Of a DNA stretch of 64,000 nt, positions 9,445 to 20,400 are shown piece after piece. The notes under the pieces are model-generated. The model saw only the letters and a program-made list of their open reading frames with translations. It did not search any database and was not told where the DNA came from. A program made the translations under genes and the position numbers. This DNA is from Saccharomycopsis fibuligera x Saccharomycopsis cf. fibuligera (taxonomy: Eukaryota > Ascomycota > Saccharomycetes > Ascoideales > Saccharomycopsidaceae), in the NCBI GenBank assembly GCA_001936135.1, contig CP012820.1:868001-932000 (forward strand), in the 5' to 3' direction. The first letter of the stretch is position 1. Each line of letters starts with the position of its first letter.

Positions 9445-11193
9445 ATGACCTTCGCAGCTGCTTTTTTCCTACTTCTACTGACTATAATATGCACTGGCAA
9501 ATGCACCAGCCCGGCACAATACTTGAAGGACGAACCATCAGTGAGCGCCTTTTCCCAAAAATATATTAGTTACAATACCACAATAGACAAGATTCCATTC
9601 TTAGGCATCAATTTGACTTCAACAATCTTCAGCAAGTATGGGTACACTGACAAAGCGTTGCCTTACATCTCTGAGGCTCTTGACTCGAAGAATATCCACA
9701 TTATTCTGATGGACATTTACTGGAACGAGGCTGCTAAAGGATGGCAGATTTGTCCTGCTCAAGCAGCGGGCCAGAAGTCTATTAGCAAACCAAGTGATAA
9801 AGGTAAAGGCCAGAATACGAGCAAAAGCAAAAGGGATGTCATTGCTAGCAGCGTGGCTGAAAGTAATTCTAGTACTAACAAAAATATTACCTACAACGTA
9901 TATAACGGTGATGAAACTCAACTGAAAAGCTTTTTTGTGACTAATTTTGAAAGAGAAAACATCACTTGTGCACTGAATTTTACTTTAGAATCAGTTTTCT
10001 CATTAGTCCACCAAAATATCACCAAGCCATCCTTCACCCCCAACATGATCCAGCTTGTCTTTAATTTACATTCGTTGCAAAGTAATGACACCTCAGGATA
10101 CAACATAGACACCACTGCTAATCTCTCAGCATCACTTCAGAACATATTTGGCGCATCATTGTATCTGCCAATAGATTACAAGATGGAAAATCATCAGTAT
10201 CCTACTCTTTATGATTTCTTATACGCCAAAAGTAAACGCATTTTCCCCATGATTTGGCAAAATCATATCTCCGCAAACCTGTCAGTCAGCATCAATGACA
10301 TTCAAGACACAGTATTCGTTAGTCTGACCAATCAATTTTACCCCAAAGAATACCAAACAGAGGAAATAAGTAGTATAGCGTCAAATTTCTCTGAAGTTAC
10401 ATTTAATACCCTCAATTCGCAAAGCTGGAAGTTTTGGTCATCCACCCAGCAGCCAGTTAATACCACCGCTCTTCGACAAGTTTTACTAAAAGGAATCTCC
10501 ATCATCTTATCAATTCATAATACCACCGCTGATACTAACAAATACCAAACGATAAATTACACCAGCATAAATGACATATCATGGGGTTGGCAACTCGGAC
10601 AGCCAAAAAACCAAAAAGCAGCAGAATTTGCCGCAACTCATAACAGCTACATTTTTTCGCTCAATAGTAAAGTGCAGAAAGCATATCAATGCGCAGTTAT
10701 TTACAAAGATGCATGGTATGTTGAGAATTGCTACAACAGTCATATAGTCGCTTGCCAATCGAGGTCCAACTCACTACATTGGCAATTATCTAAAGGTCGC
10801 AAAACTTATTTCCAAGCCTCTGACTCCTGTGTTGACAAGGAGAATGAACAGTTCAATTTTAGTATGCCCAAAACTGCCTTGATGCAACTGTATTTGATTA
10901 ATTATCTCAAAGAGTCGAACATAACTGATCCAGTATGGATAGATTTGAATACTATTGCTAGTGCCGATTGTTGGATTCAAGGTGGACCTGATGCTCCTTG
11001 CCCTTACAGAAATGTGGATGAAAAGACAAAAATGTCTAGGATTTTAGCCCCGATTTTGGTTTTTATTGTGTTTGTTGTGTCATTGATCATTATTGCTAGT
11101 AGCCAGAATGTTCCTGTGCAAAAAAATAGAAAGTACTGGAAAAAACTCGTTAGTGACTTTACCGAGAACGAATACGAGGGAGTCCCAGCTTAA
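9445..11193 (+). CDS. MTC6: Mtc6-like membrane glycoprotein
   Basis: 582 residues, resembling yeast Mtc6 (maintenance of telomere capping 6). It has a hydrophobic signal sequence at 1-20, a large lumenal region with many N-X-S/T sequons and scattered cysteines, one C-terminal membrane span at about 532-553, and a short basic tail. PFLGINLTST, ILMDIYWNEAAKGWQICP and a Cys-rich segment before the membrane span match my memory of the family. Yeast MTC6 was named from a genetic interaction with cdc13-1, and its molecular role is unclear. It is a type I membrane protein, probably of the ER or secretory path. It is convergent with AMA1, leaving only 84 bp between the stops. Confidence 0.75.
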   Translation: MTFAAAFFLLLLTIICTGKCTSPAQYLKDEPSVSAFSQKYISYNTTIDKIPFLGINLTSTIFSKYGYTDKALPYISEALDSKNIHIILMDIYWNEAAKGWQICPAQAAGQKSISKPSDKGKGQNTSKSKRDVIASSVAESNSSTNKNITYNVYNGDETQLKSFFVTNFERENITCALNFTLESVFSLVHQNITKPSFTPNMIQLVFNLHSLQSNDTSGYNIDTTANLSASLQNIFGASLYLPIDYKMENHQYPTLYDFLYAKSKRIFPMIWQNHISANLSVSINDIQDTVFVSLTNQFYPKEYQTEEISSIASNFSEVTFNTLNSQSWKFWSSTQQPVNTTALRQVLLKGISIILSIHNTTADTNKYQTINYTSINDISWGWQLGQPKNQKAAEFAATHNSYIFSLNSKVQKAYQCAVIYKDAWYVENCYNSHIVACQSRSNSLHWQLSKGRKTYFQASDSCVDKENEQFNFSMPKTALMQLYLINYLKESNITDPVWIDLNTIASADCWIQGGPDAPCPYRNVDEKTKMSRILAPILVFIVFVVSLIIIASSQNVPVQKNRKYWKKLVSDFTENEYEGVPA

Positions 11194-11277
11194 TCATATT
11201 TTTGTTTGTATTCTTTTTATTCTTTTCGATACTCTTTATTTTTGATCATAGAAAAACTACTGACTCAAATTCTTTTG

Positions 11278-12970
11278 CTATCTAATAACATCACCACATT
11301 TTACAATACCTTCACAAAGCTCAATCAAATCACTACCAAAAACTCCTCCTTCCTGTGCTTCACCTACCAAACCGGCTTTTGTTGACCAAAGCTCATAAAA
11401 TCTTACCGTTTCGTCATTAGTAGCCACGCAAACAGATTTGAAGTCTGGAGACACTATTGCTGATAATATTCTTAAGTTGGGTGCTGCTGGAACTTGCATT
11501 AGTGGTTGCAACTGTGGGTATGAATAGACAGATATCAACAAGGGCTTTGTTGTATCACCAAAGCCAAACGTTGCCACAATTTGTTTTTTACTTCTAGACC
11601 ATATCAACGATGTGATTTGACCCTTTGTGTTCCGCGAATCCAACAATGTGCCAGAATTAGTATGCCAAAATCGTATAGTTCTATCTTTACTACCGCCCCC
11701 TGTTGCTAACAAAGAATTTGACCAAGGACAATAGGCAATAGCTTTTACTGCAGCCTGGTGGGGCAGTGAATATTTGAGTTTGGGATTGTATAAATCATCG
11801 ATACTCCAAATTGTGCAGCAATTATCATTGCCACCTACAGCAACTTGCCTTTTATTGTTTGATACTGCTATTCCTAGAATGTTGGTTAATATATTTTGCT
11901 CTAATTTTATGAAAAAAAAATCCAAAGATTACGTTTTTGTAAAATAACCTACCGCAAACTTGCTGCTCGTGGGATTTGAAAGTACTTGATAATTTGATCA
12001 CAAATGCTTCATCAGATTCATCAATTTCATAATATAAAACTTCTCCAACTTCATTTCCAACAAAAAATGCTGAGTTTGAGTCTGGCATCCAAGCTATACA
12101 GCAGATTCCTTTTCCATAGTTTACGATTTCGCCTAATAAGCATCTTTGTTCCTGAGAATAAAGCATAATTTTTCCAGATTTGGTTCCAACAACTAGAAAA
12201 TCATAGTCTGAGAAGGCTAAAGCTGAAATTGTGTTGTAATCACTAAGTGGCAAAGGTACTGCTCCGCTTTCCTCACTCCAAAGATATACATGGGAGCCTA
12301 GTCCTACTGAGACTTTCCCGGTTTTTTTCGACCAAGATATCAAATTGGAATAAAAATCGTTTTTCAAACCAGGAGCGTCTAGCACCTTGTAGGGGATTTG
12401 TGCCTTGATTTTTTTTTTTTCTGGTTTATGTTCATTTTCATTTTTGCCAGGAATATTGGCTAAATATATGGCAGCAAGCTGAGGAGACATACTTGACAAA
12501 AGTGGACCAACAGTTTCCATACTAGAATCTGATATTTCATCGTCACAAAACTTGGAAGAAGATTTCTGCTGTAAAGTTGAGCTCTTTGGAAGCTTTGTAG
12601 GTTTGCTGCCTGTCTTACTTGGGTGAAAAGTCAAAACTCTTTTCTGAGCGCTAAAGCCTAAAGCTCGAGCTATAATTCCATCATATGAATCTTTGCTAGC
12701 TTTATTACTGTTACTACTAAAGGAAGCGTCATTTGGGTCAGCATGTTGAGCAATATCTGATGCATGGATTCTACCATGGGCGGTGGAGGTTTGGCGCTGA
12801 GGGCTGTTTGTCCGAGGATAGTTTGCCAAATTTGAAGTGAAACCTTCTTCGTCAATAGAGCAGTATAAAATATTTGGTAGCGACTTATGTTTGGTAACAG
12901 TATTGGGTAAAGCATGGTATGTTGCCATAGAGGAGTTTGATGGGATGTATCTGTCCATAGTAGGTATCAT
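11278..12970 (-). CDS. AMA1: Meiotic APC/C activator Ama1 (spliced)
   Basis: Minus-strand exons 12970-11953 and 11873-11278 give 537 residues. It is a Cdc20/Cdh1-family WD40 protein closest to Ama1: YKVLDAPGLKNDFYSNLISW, then KTGKVSVGLGSHVYLWSEESG, GGNDNCCTIW, PHQAAVKAIAYCPWSNSLLA, FGFGDTTKP and NDETVRFYELW. It ends in Ile-Arg, the IR tail by which these activators dock on the APC/C. The N-terminal 190 residues are Ser-rich. The intron (11874-11952, 79 bp) begins GTAGGT, has TATTAAC 12 nt before the CTAG acceptor, and rejoins QQVCG to IAVSNN. If it is kept, translation stops about 33 codons later, before the last WD repeats. In S. cerevisiae AMA1 is itself spliced mainly in meiosis. Confidence 0.92.
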
Positions 12971-15691
12971 TGGCGGCTAGTGAGTGTAGTGATGATGTTC
13001 ATGGGCAATATTTTATCAGCGATATGTCAGCAGTTTTCAATGAATATTTTTTGTTGTTTATATACAGTTATAAGTGTGTGATTAGCAACTAGGTAGCAAA
13101 TAAGAAGGAAATCTAGTAAAAATTCAATAATAAGATGGGATTTATTGATGGCGTTTACTGTCTTCTTTGTCTACAACCACACATGGCCAACAGGCTTCAC
13201 AAATCACTGTGCGTCTCATGTTGTATTTAAGCGCTCTGCCACGCTTTTGTGTCAGCCAAAGAGTGCCTAAACACCAATACAACGGGTTTTTGGAGCTCAC
13301 CTTTTCAGGATACACACTATGACAAACGCATTTTTAGCTTTGGTAGGCAGGTAAACATTAGCCAGTGGTTTTTGTTTTTGTTTTTGTTTTTGTTTTTGTT
13401 TTTGTTTTATTTTTAAAAAATAATAAAAAAAAATGCGCCTTCGCTCAAGACTTGAAATTTTGCTATGGCCACACAGTAGCTGTCTCCATGCTCTCAAAAA
13501 CATAACAAGAACATGTTGCAATGGTGTTCTAGGCCCTCCTCTCGTCCTTTGGGTGGTGCACATATGTGGTGTCCTTTTTTGGCGACATTCGGTGCACCAA
13601 AGTGTCTGCATTAACTACTACACATTGCGTTAGCTGTAATGAGCCCCTTGAAGTATTAGAGAAGATTCTCAAGCATAACCTTTGACCTTTGATCTAAGTG
13701 GCCTAAAATGATTACTATGCCTTGCACTAATAACAACCTTTGTGACCGAACAGGAGTGTACAGGATGAAATCAGGCTTGAGTGCATAATAGCCGAAGCAC
13801 AATAGTTCTTCGAAATAGTAATTTTGACAGCACATCAGTGAAACATAAATAGCGGTGTTCGCTTTGTATATCAGACATGTTGTCAATATCTTAGGAACGC
13901 AGTTGACAATAAAGACCTATTTGGGGAAAAGTGGCCGGAATAAGGGTAAAACGTCGACATAGTAGTACGGCATTCTAGTATGAAGATGCGTGAAGCCACG
14001 TCTTACTCAAGTTCGAATGGTTTTGAGACAATTAGACCATGCGAAGCCCACACAAAATGAAATTTATTCTGTTCAACTTTCCTAATGAAAGGTTGAGTTT
14101 TTTGATTATGACTAACCAAAATCGCAATTGAGCCTTTCATAAATAGAAAACTATCGATAGTCTTAACTGTCCAGAAAGTTTGGAAATTCTTCTGCTGCGG
14201 GAATTATTCCGCTGGTCATTTGTGAAATTACAAAAGCTAATCAATACGTAATTTTGGAACCAAATGGATTGTAAATACGACTGACAGCTGTCTTTCATCG
14301 ACTGTCGCCTCTCGTGATATATTTTATTGCAAATCATTCTCCTCGATATAATTTTTGCCTCTTTTAGTATATATAAGATATAATAGATTATCTGTTAGCC
14401 CGAAAAAACGACAATAGCACGTGTAGTACGATACCAGACGCGGTCAAACGGTATTCTTATTGCCACAGAGCCCTAGTTACTTAGTGACGCTCAATCCAGT
14501 CTTAGGTGACTTTGATGTCTGAAATTTTTTGATTTTTCTCCTACTTCGATACTTATTCCAATCAGGATTGTTTGAAGGGTTGCAGCAAGCTACATCACTT
14601 CTCCGGAAAAGCATTGAAAGATAGATACTGCGATTCCCGGGCACAATTGTTGATCGTCAAGATTTTCTCAATATGTAGTAAGAAAGTAAACGCTATCAAA
14701 GCTACAAGTATGGAAGTCCACGGATAAATACCATAAAGTCGTCGCCGAGACCCGAAGATAATTTGTCCATACACTAACCAACTGGTTGAATAGCTAATAA
14801 TTGCTCACTAACTGAGAAACAATTGAAATCTCTCTCTCGGAGAAGCCGTATGCTGGGTGATGCATGACCTTAAACAATTCCCCCGTTTAGGTAGATTCCA
14901 CAGTATACTCCAATTTGAGACCTCGAAACAAAGGGAGAAGTCACATCAAAACCCGCAGAAGAAACTTGTAGGACTAACAAAAGTAATGGTTGAAAACCAA
15001 AAAGAGTTAGAAAAGTTTGCAAGTACGAGTTTAGGCAAATAGGAAATGGCTTTTTCTTGGAGTGTAGAAAAAGTGTCAGCTTTCCAATCGCCGCGTGCCG
15101 TGAGTGTATTGTTCATTAATTGAGCTAAAATAAAATGGACCAATTGCAATTATTAGAGCAGCAACAAGCGAGATGGCTAGTATTGACTTTGCGTAAGCAT
15201 TTGTGCAATTTCCCAGTTTGTAAAAAAACTGCCTGTAGATTTAAAGGCTCTTTATAAAAAGCTCGATTGTTAATAGAGAACAGCACCACCCACGCAACGC
15301 ATGTAGCTGCATTTATCTGTGCGTTGTTGGTAAAATGCCATGCATAAAAACTCGACGCATTGAGATGCAGGTTTGGTGCAAATGGCATGCATTAGGCTGT
15401 GTATTGTGTTGATCAGCACCGCTATAGTAAAAGATAGGTCTAATAACTGACCTCTGAGTTTCGACTACCGGTATTTAGATCAAGCCAAAAGACGTTTAAA
15501 CTTTTATTTAATTGGTGGTGCTTGTAACTTTTTGAGCTTTCCTAGTTTGTTTTTTACGTCTTTCGGTACACATGCATGTAATTTTGAACTAAGGCACCAT
15601 CAAACAAATTGTACAGTCTAGATAAGAAGAATACCAGTGAAATTCAGTTCAACCAGCAATATATAAACGCGAACATATATAATTACTGAAA
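12971..15691. other. Long AMA1/globin divergent intergenic region
   Basis: 2.7 kb without a supported gene, between divergent AMA1 and the globin gene. Short frames exist on both strands but lack family features, and most do not begin with ATG. A GTTTTT hexamer repeat sits at about 13365-13408. One CACGTG-type E-box (GCACGTGT) lies near 14418. No tRNA box pair fits; an AGTTCGAATGG near 14010 was tested and rejected. It could hold a non-coding RNA or a large promoter. Confidence 0.5.
13365..13408. repeat. GTTTTT hexanucleotide tandem repeat
   Basis: About six or seven tandem copies of GTTTTT, the last grading into GTTTTATTTTT, in the gap upstream of AMA1. Confidence 0.85.
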
Positions 15692-16939
15692 ATGTTTATG
15701 GGAGGAGCAGATGCTTCCAGGCTTCTCGATAGCACATATCCTCCACCAAGGAAACCAAAAGCTTCCGAACGAAGTCTGTACTCATCATCAACAGCAAGTT
15801 CAGATATAGGATCAATTGCCTCAGGTAAAGCCATCCCAATGTCATTTTCAAGTCCAGCAACATCCAAAACAGCACTAAGCGTTGCCGAGAGCAAGCAGTT
15901 ACTGTTACATTTGAAGCAAGAGCAACAGCTGAAGCAGCAGCATGGTGAGCAGCAGCAGCAACAGAAGCAACAGAACGATCCATATCAACCAGCGATACTA
16001 CCATTATCACCGCACATACAACAATACAAAGAACGAAATCCCCAAACCAAACAACGGCAGTCAATTGCTAGCGAATTTGTTAAATTCAGTCAGAAAGAAA
16101 TTACCATCATCAGAACAACGTGGTGTGACAACGTGGCTAATGATAGCATAGCAGACAGCAATGCCTCTGCCACTACAGCCAGTGTAAAACCAATGCCAAA
16201 ACCAACTTCTTCTATGTTTTCATCGTATCACTTCTGGAGAGAAGTGTACGATTCTTTATTGGCTGCACATCCAGACTTAAAAAATATTTTGCCATCCATT
16301 CAACATCAAACAGTATCATTTTCCGGAATAGTGTATACTGCAATCATGAACCTTGAAAACTTAAGTGTGATGGATATTTTTTTGGAGAGCTTGGGCAGAA
16401 AGCATGCTCGAGTGTTTGGTGCTGAACCAATCTATTTTCAACATATGGGTGTCGCATTTATTGATGCCCTTGCAAATAGATTTGGTAAGGAGTTCAGTCC
16501 AGATGTGGAAGCCGCTTGGATCAAACTTTACTGTTTTTTGTCAAACTCTATCATACAGTCAGGTACTGATAATTTGTTAGTGATTAACAACTCACAAGAT
16601 GAGCTAGATGCAATAATGACCACTACGCTGGTCCCAAATGAAGTACAAATTCAGCCTAAATCTGAATTGCAAATGCAATCACAAGTTCCGGCACAAACAC
16701 AACTTCAAACAGTGGCTCAAACTCATCAAGTATACAACAAAAAATCATTCATGGATAACCTTTCTGATGAAACTGACAGTGTTTCTGATACTCTCGTGTC
16801 GTCTGCAGCTTCTTCTGATGTATCTGAAAACAGCGTTGGATTAAAGAAGATTGTTTCTACAAAAGAAGTAAATATTGAAGAGATCAGTAAAACCAAACGC
16901 AGCTTATTCTCCTTTCGTTCGAAACTTATCAAGCACTAA
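15692..16939 (+). CDS. Fungal globin-domain protein
   Basis: 415 residues. A globin fold spans about 131-290, starting FSQKEITIIRTTW (helix A). An Asn/Ala/Pro-rich insertion (146-176) precedes SYHFWREVYDSLLAAHPDLKN (helices B-C). Next comes PSIQHQTVSFSGIVYTAI (helix E, distal region H205/Q206), then LESLGRKHARVFG with candidate proximal haem ligand H238, and a G-H section ending at ASN-rich sequence. It resembles the haem-binding globin-like proteins of yeasts (S. cerevisiae YNL234W and Candida relatives), thought to be stress-related haem proteins. It is not a flavohaemoglobin, since no FAD or NAD domain follows. The N-terminus has Gln repeats and the C-terminal 120 residues are low complexity and Ser-rich. 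Its upstream gap is unusually long. Confidence 0.82.
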   Translation: MFMGGADASRLLDSTYPPPRKPKASERSLYSSSTASSDIGSIASGKAIPMSFSSPATSKTALSVAESKQLLLHLKQEQQLKQQHGEQQQQQKQQNDPYQPAILPLSPHIQQYKERNPQTKQRQSIASEFVKFSQKEITIIRTTWCDNVANDSIADSNASATTASVKPMPKPTSSMFSSYHFWREVYDSLLAAHPDLKNILPSIQHQTVSFSGIVYTAIMNLENLSVMDIFLESLGRKHARVFGAEPIYFQHMGVAFIDALANRFGKEFSPDVEAAWIKLYCFLSNSIIQSGTDNLLVINNSQDELDAIMTTTLVPNEVQIQPKSELQMQSQVPAQTQLQTVAQTHQVYNKKSFMDNLSDETDSVSDTLVSSAASSDVSENSVGLKKIVSTKEVNIEEISKTKRSLFSFRSKLIKH

Positions 16940-17209
16940 AAAATTACAATATTCAAATTGACTTTTCTTTTGTATAATTTATGTTCTAAACTGTTTTTTA
17001 ATTGTATAGTTGTTTATTTTTTCATTTTTTTATGTCGTCTTGTTATGTTTTTGGTTGGTGTTATTTTTTGTTCGTTGTATAATAAAATTTGATGTTTTAT
17101 TTAACTACTTGGGCTTTCCTGCGTAATGCATAAATACATTTATTCTCACCCTAATAGGATAGGGGATAAATATGCTAATGCAACTGAAATGGGGACAGCA
17201 TAACAATTA

Positions 17210-17219
17210 TCACATGTGA
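17210..17219. promoter_or_regulatory. Palindromic E-box TCACATGTGA
   Basis: Perfect 10-bp palindrome of the bHLH (Cbf1-like) half-site TCACA. An identical copy lies 619 bp downstream. Function inferred only. Confidence 0.3.
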
Positions 17220-17828
17220 GTAACCAAAACACAGAGAAGTTTTTCGTAGAAGTGGTATTTGCCAATCTTTGCAACATTATTTATTGTTTTTTACGAGCAT
17301 AACCATGCATGTCACAGACAATAATGATACTACAATCGCACGGAGCTATCTGACCTTTTGAGCATCACAGATTTGATAGTCGCAGAAAGATTTGCTCGCC
17401 ACAATTGTGAGTTCTAATAAATGGGCACACATTGTTCATTTTTGTGTAGTAGGTAACTTGTATACAGAATTTGTTTCAGGAAGTTTTTTAACCCGAAGCT
17501 TTACAAATATAAGCAGAAACCAAAAATATGGATAATATGAAAAATACTAATGAAATTTGTCCTACAAGAAAATTTTTTAGCGAGAAGCTTCCGAGAGTCA
17601 CCGATGAGCTTCTTCCGAGAAAGTACTTCACCCTCTATAGTCGCAAAATGTAAGTGACACACACTAAGGCCATAAAATTGTCTTACACATTGCCACATGT
17701 AATAAAAACTCAGTAAGCCAAACTTTTTATTGTTTGAAGAAGGTTCACTTGCAAAAAACTATGAAGACCCCGGACAACTGTAAAGTCTTTTCATCAAGAT
17801 ATTAATCTCAATGCGTAAACTCAAGCGA

Positions 17829-17838
17829 TCACATGTGA
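17829..17838. promoter_or_regulatory. Palindromic E-box TCACATGTGA, second copy
   Basis: Second exact copy, 783 bp upstream of the NUS1 ATG. Factor binding is inferred. Confidence 0.3.
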
Positions 17839-18620
17839 CGAAAGTCTTGACTTAAAAACAGATCAATAGTGCATTACTCATGGATAAATCTGTTATTATT
17901 TTTTTTTTATTTCTTTTACGTTTTTTTTCTCATGCTTGTTACCTCAAATCTTTTGCCTGTGAACTTGTAAAAAATCACTTTTCAATTGTGTTGTTTCTCA
18001 CTTTTCCTTTTTTTAATATACTTCGAACTTCTTGTAACATCACATAGGGATTACTTCATAATTCAAAGTAAGACTTCTCCTTATAATTTTTATACTGGCT
18101 ATTTGTATGCTCCAGGGCGTCTGACATGTAAAAAAGCTTATATGGTATATGCACTTGATTGTCAACTTCAAAATGTTCAACTTTGCATTATAACTAGCGA
18201 ATTTTACATTTTTCAAAATTCTCGATGCGTTTTGTTTTTGATCTCTTCTGCAAAGAAATTCTTAACTGTGGCCATTGGAGATTAAAGATGGATCATCATC
18301 GAGAACAAGAAATCGTTATAGCAGTAAGTCTCAGTTCCTTCCATGCAATAATAACCGAGACATATACCATAGTATGGGTACTTTTCATAATTATATACCA
18401 TAAACATGGGTCTTCAGACAAGCTCTTGAAAAACAAGACTAATCAGCCGCATTTTTTTTTCATTCCCTGTCTTTCACTTTAGTATGTGTGATGTGATGCT
18501 ATGTGTATATATATAGCAGTGATCCACTCTCCTTGTTTGCTTCTTTTATCCGAAATTTTAAAGAAACCAATTATTTACATTCTCTCTGCCACCACAAATA
18601 CCCCATAATTGCTAGCAAAG

Positions 18621-19664
18621 ATGACGTCCAGCAGCAGTTATGAGGCCAAGTTTGAATCTCTCAAGCGAGAGCACAAGCTCGAAGATGAAGTCTGTAAAGT
18701 ATTGAAGCAGAAACAGCCAACATACAAGCCCTCGTTGCAAAACTCCACAAAAATTATACGCTCATTTGTGTATCCACGATCAGTGAGCCAGTCTGTTGCT
18801 GATAAAGCTCCTTCAACTTCTTCTTCATTCTCTGAACTCATTTCATACACTTTCTATCACTTGTTATTGTTAGTACTTTTTTTATTCTACTCCATTATTA
18901 GAGGCATTGAATATTTCTACAGAAGAAACCGCTTGAGGTTATTAGCGCTAATCTACAACCCATCACAGTCGCCGCAGTTAATAAGACAAGATATTAACAA
19001 ATTGGACAAGATCCCAACTAAAATATCAACTGTTTTAAATTTACATTTGGAGCAAGAAGAAGGCGGTGGGGTTGAAGGCTTGTTGAACGATGCTGGTGAA
19101 GTGGCGGCTTGGACAATCGGTTCCGGTATACCCTATTTGACCTTGTATGAATACAATGGGATCTTGAAAACCAATGCTGCTGATTTGGTCAATGCAATTA
19201 ATAAATCTCTTTCGAATTACTTTGGCGTTAATAGCTTGCCCAAATTTGTCATTAAGGTGCCAAGACTTGATCTTGTAACTTATGGTAATGGTAGACTGAC
19301 CGCCGAAGGATACTTGAAAGAAGGACAGAAAGTAGATCTCGAAATCACATTGGCATCAACAAAGGATGGTAAACATACTATTACCGAATTAACAAAGACA
19401 ATGGCTGATTTGGCAGCTAAAAATGAGTTAGAGCCGAAGGATATCACTATTGATCTTATTGATAGCGAACTTACTGACTTGTCTGGCTACGAACCAGATC
19501 TTCTCATTTTGTTTGGACCAGAGTTGGATCTTCAAGGTTATCCACCATGGCAAATTAGATTGAGTGAAATTTACTGGGAACCGGATAATGATAGTGTCAA
19601 CTACGTTGTGTTCTTGAACGCGCTAAAGAAGTTTTCTACTTGTAAGGTCAACGTTGGCAAATAA
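18621..19664 (+). CDS. NUS1: Nus1, cis-prenyltransferase accessory subunit
   Basis: 347 residues from the ATG at 18621; the frame opens earlier, but only with TTG. Nus1 (NgBR) pairs with Rer2/Srt1 to make dehydrodolichyl diphosphate at the ER, upstream of ALG10's substrate. One membrane helix lies at about 74-93. The pseudo-cis-prenyltransferase domain runs from about 125 to the end, with VAAWTIGSGIPYLTLYEYNG, DLLILFGPELDLQGYPPWQIRLSEIYW and a final VNVGK. The family normally ends in an RxG motif that contributes to the active site of the partner; here the equivalent tripeptide reads NVG (codons AAC GTT GGC), which is unusual. All other parts look intact. Confidence 0.9.
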   Translation: MTSSSSYEAKFESLKREHKLEDEVCKVLKQKQPTYKPSLQNSTKIIRSFVYPRSVSQSVADKAPSTSSSFSELISYTFYHLLLLVLFLFYSIIRGIEYFYRRNRLRLLALIYNPSQSPQLIRQDINKLDKIPTKISTVLNLHLEQEEGGGVEGLLNDAGEVAAWTIGSGIPYLTLYEYNGILKTNAADLVNAINKSLSNYFGVNSLPKFVIKVPRLDLVTYGNGRLTAEGYLKEGQKVDLEITLASTKDGKHTITELTKTMADLAAKNELEPKDITIDLIDSELTDLSGYEPDLLILFGPELDLQGYPPWQIRLSEIYWEPDNDSVNYVVFLNALKKFSTCKVNVGK

Positions 19665-20400
19665 GTGATGTTGTCTCTTTTTTCCCTTGTTTCTTATTCC
19701 ATATCAGTCTTTTTATACTTTTGCTTTGTCCAGCCGCGCATATAATGCGAATCATGCAAAAAAATAAAAAAAAAAAAACAAAAAAAAAAAAAACATAAAA
19801 ATAAAAAAATATTGCATCTTATACTATAGTCATTTTCGAAACAATGAGTTAGTGGATGGTTCTGCCATATATGGTAATGAAAAGTCCAAATATATTCATC
19901 TCATTCACTTCGCTGCTCTCCCCGTCGCTGCTGCTGCTGTTGCTGCTACTACCATTACTACTATTACTACTACTACTACCACTACAACAACAACTTCTTA
20001 CCTTTGCTTTCAAACTTTTTGCTTTCTCTCGCTCTGTTTTTTCCTAACCCCTAATCCTCTTGCTTTGTATTGCTGCTATCTCTTCTTTGAATAGAAATAC
20101 GTATAATATCAATACCTATCAGTAGCAATGCCAAGAGTATCTTTCGCTATCAGCAATAAGTACGGTTTCCCGGGGCATATATGGTTACGAGCACCACTGT
20201 ATATATCATGTGACGTGAAGTTGCCAGCTGTTACTTCCGCAGACGATCGATAGCGCAGCCCTCCAGACACCACGGCTGCCCAGTTCTTGACTATCTGGCC
20301 CCCTTCACTCACCTTCTTTTTTCTTTACACCTGGCGACCTGACTTGATTTGTGTGCCAGCACTCGCAACAAGATAATACACATACTCTACATCTTTAAAA
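19665..20400. other. NUS1-ARF1 interval with ARF1 promoter
   Basis: An A-rich tract (about 19757-19810) follows NUS1, then a CTA/CTG trinucleotide run (about 19930-19990). ATCATGTGAC at 20205-20214 is E-box-like and sits roughly 200 bp before the ARF1 5' splice site. TATATAT occurs just before it. Confidence 0.5.

Larger units (their letters stand above)
16940..18620. other. Globin-NUS1 intergenic region
   Basis: 1.7 kb. It contains two identical 10-bp palindromes, TCACATGTGA at 17210-17219 and 17829-17838, and a TATATATA box near 18504, about 115 bp upstream of the NUS1 ATG. A 99-codon frame at 17986-18285 begins with TTG, not ATG, and has no recognisable content. Confidence 0.5.

Noticed and set aside
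13921-14040. tRNA-like boxes (GTGGCCGG and AGTTCGAATGG)
   Set aside because: CTCAA and TTGAG pair around a 12-nt loop, not the 7-nt T-loop, and no acceptor or anticodon stem forms.
17986-18285. 99-codon frame between globin and NUS1
   Set aside because: Begins with TTG, has no recognisable content and lies in AT-rich promoter DNA.
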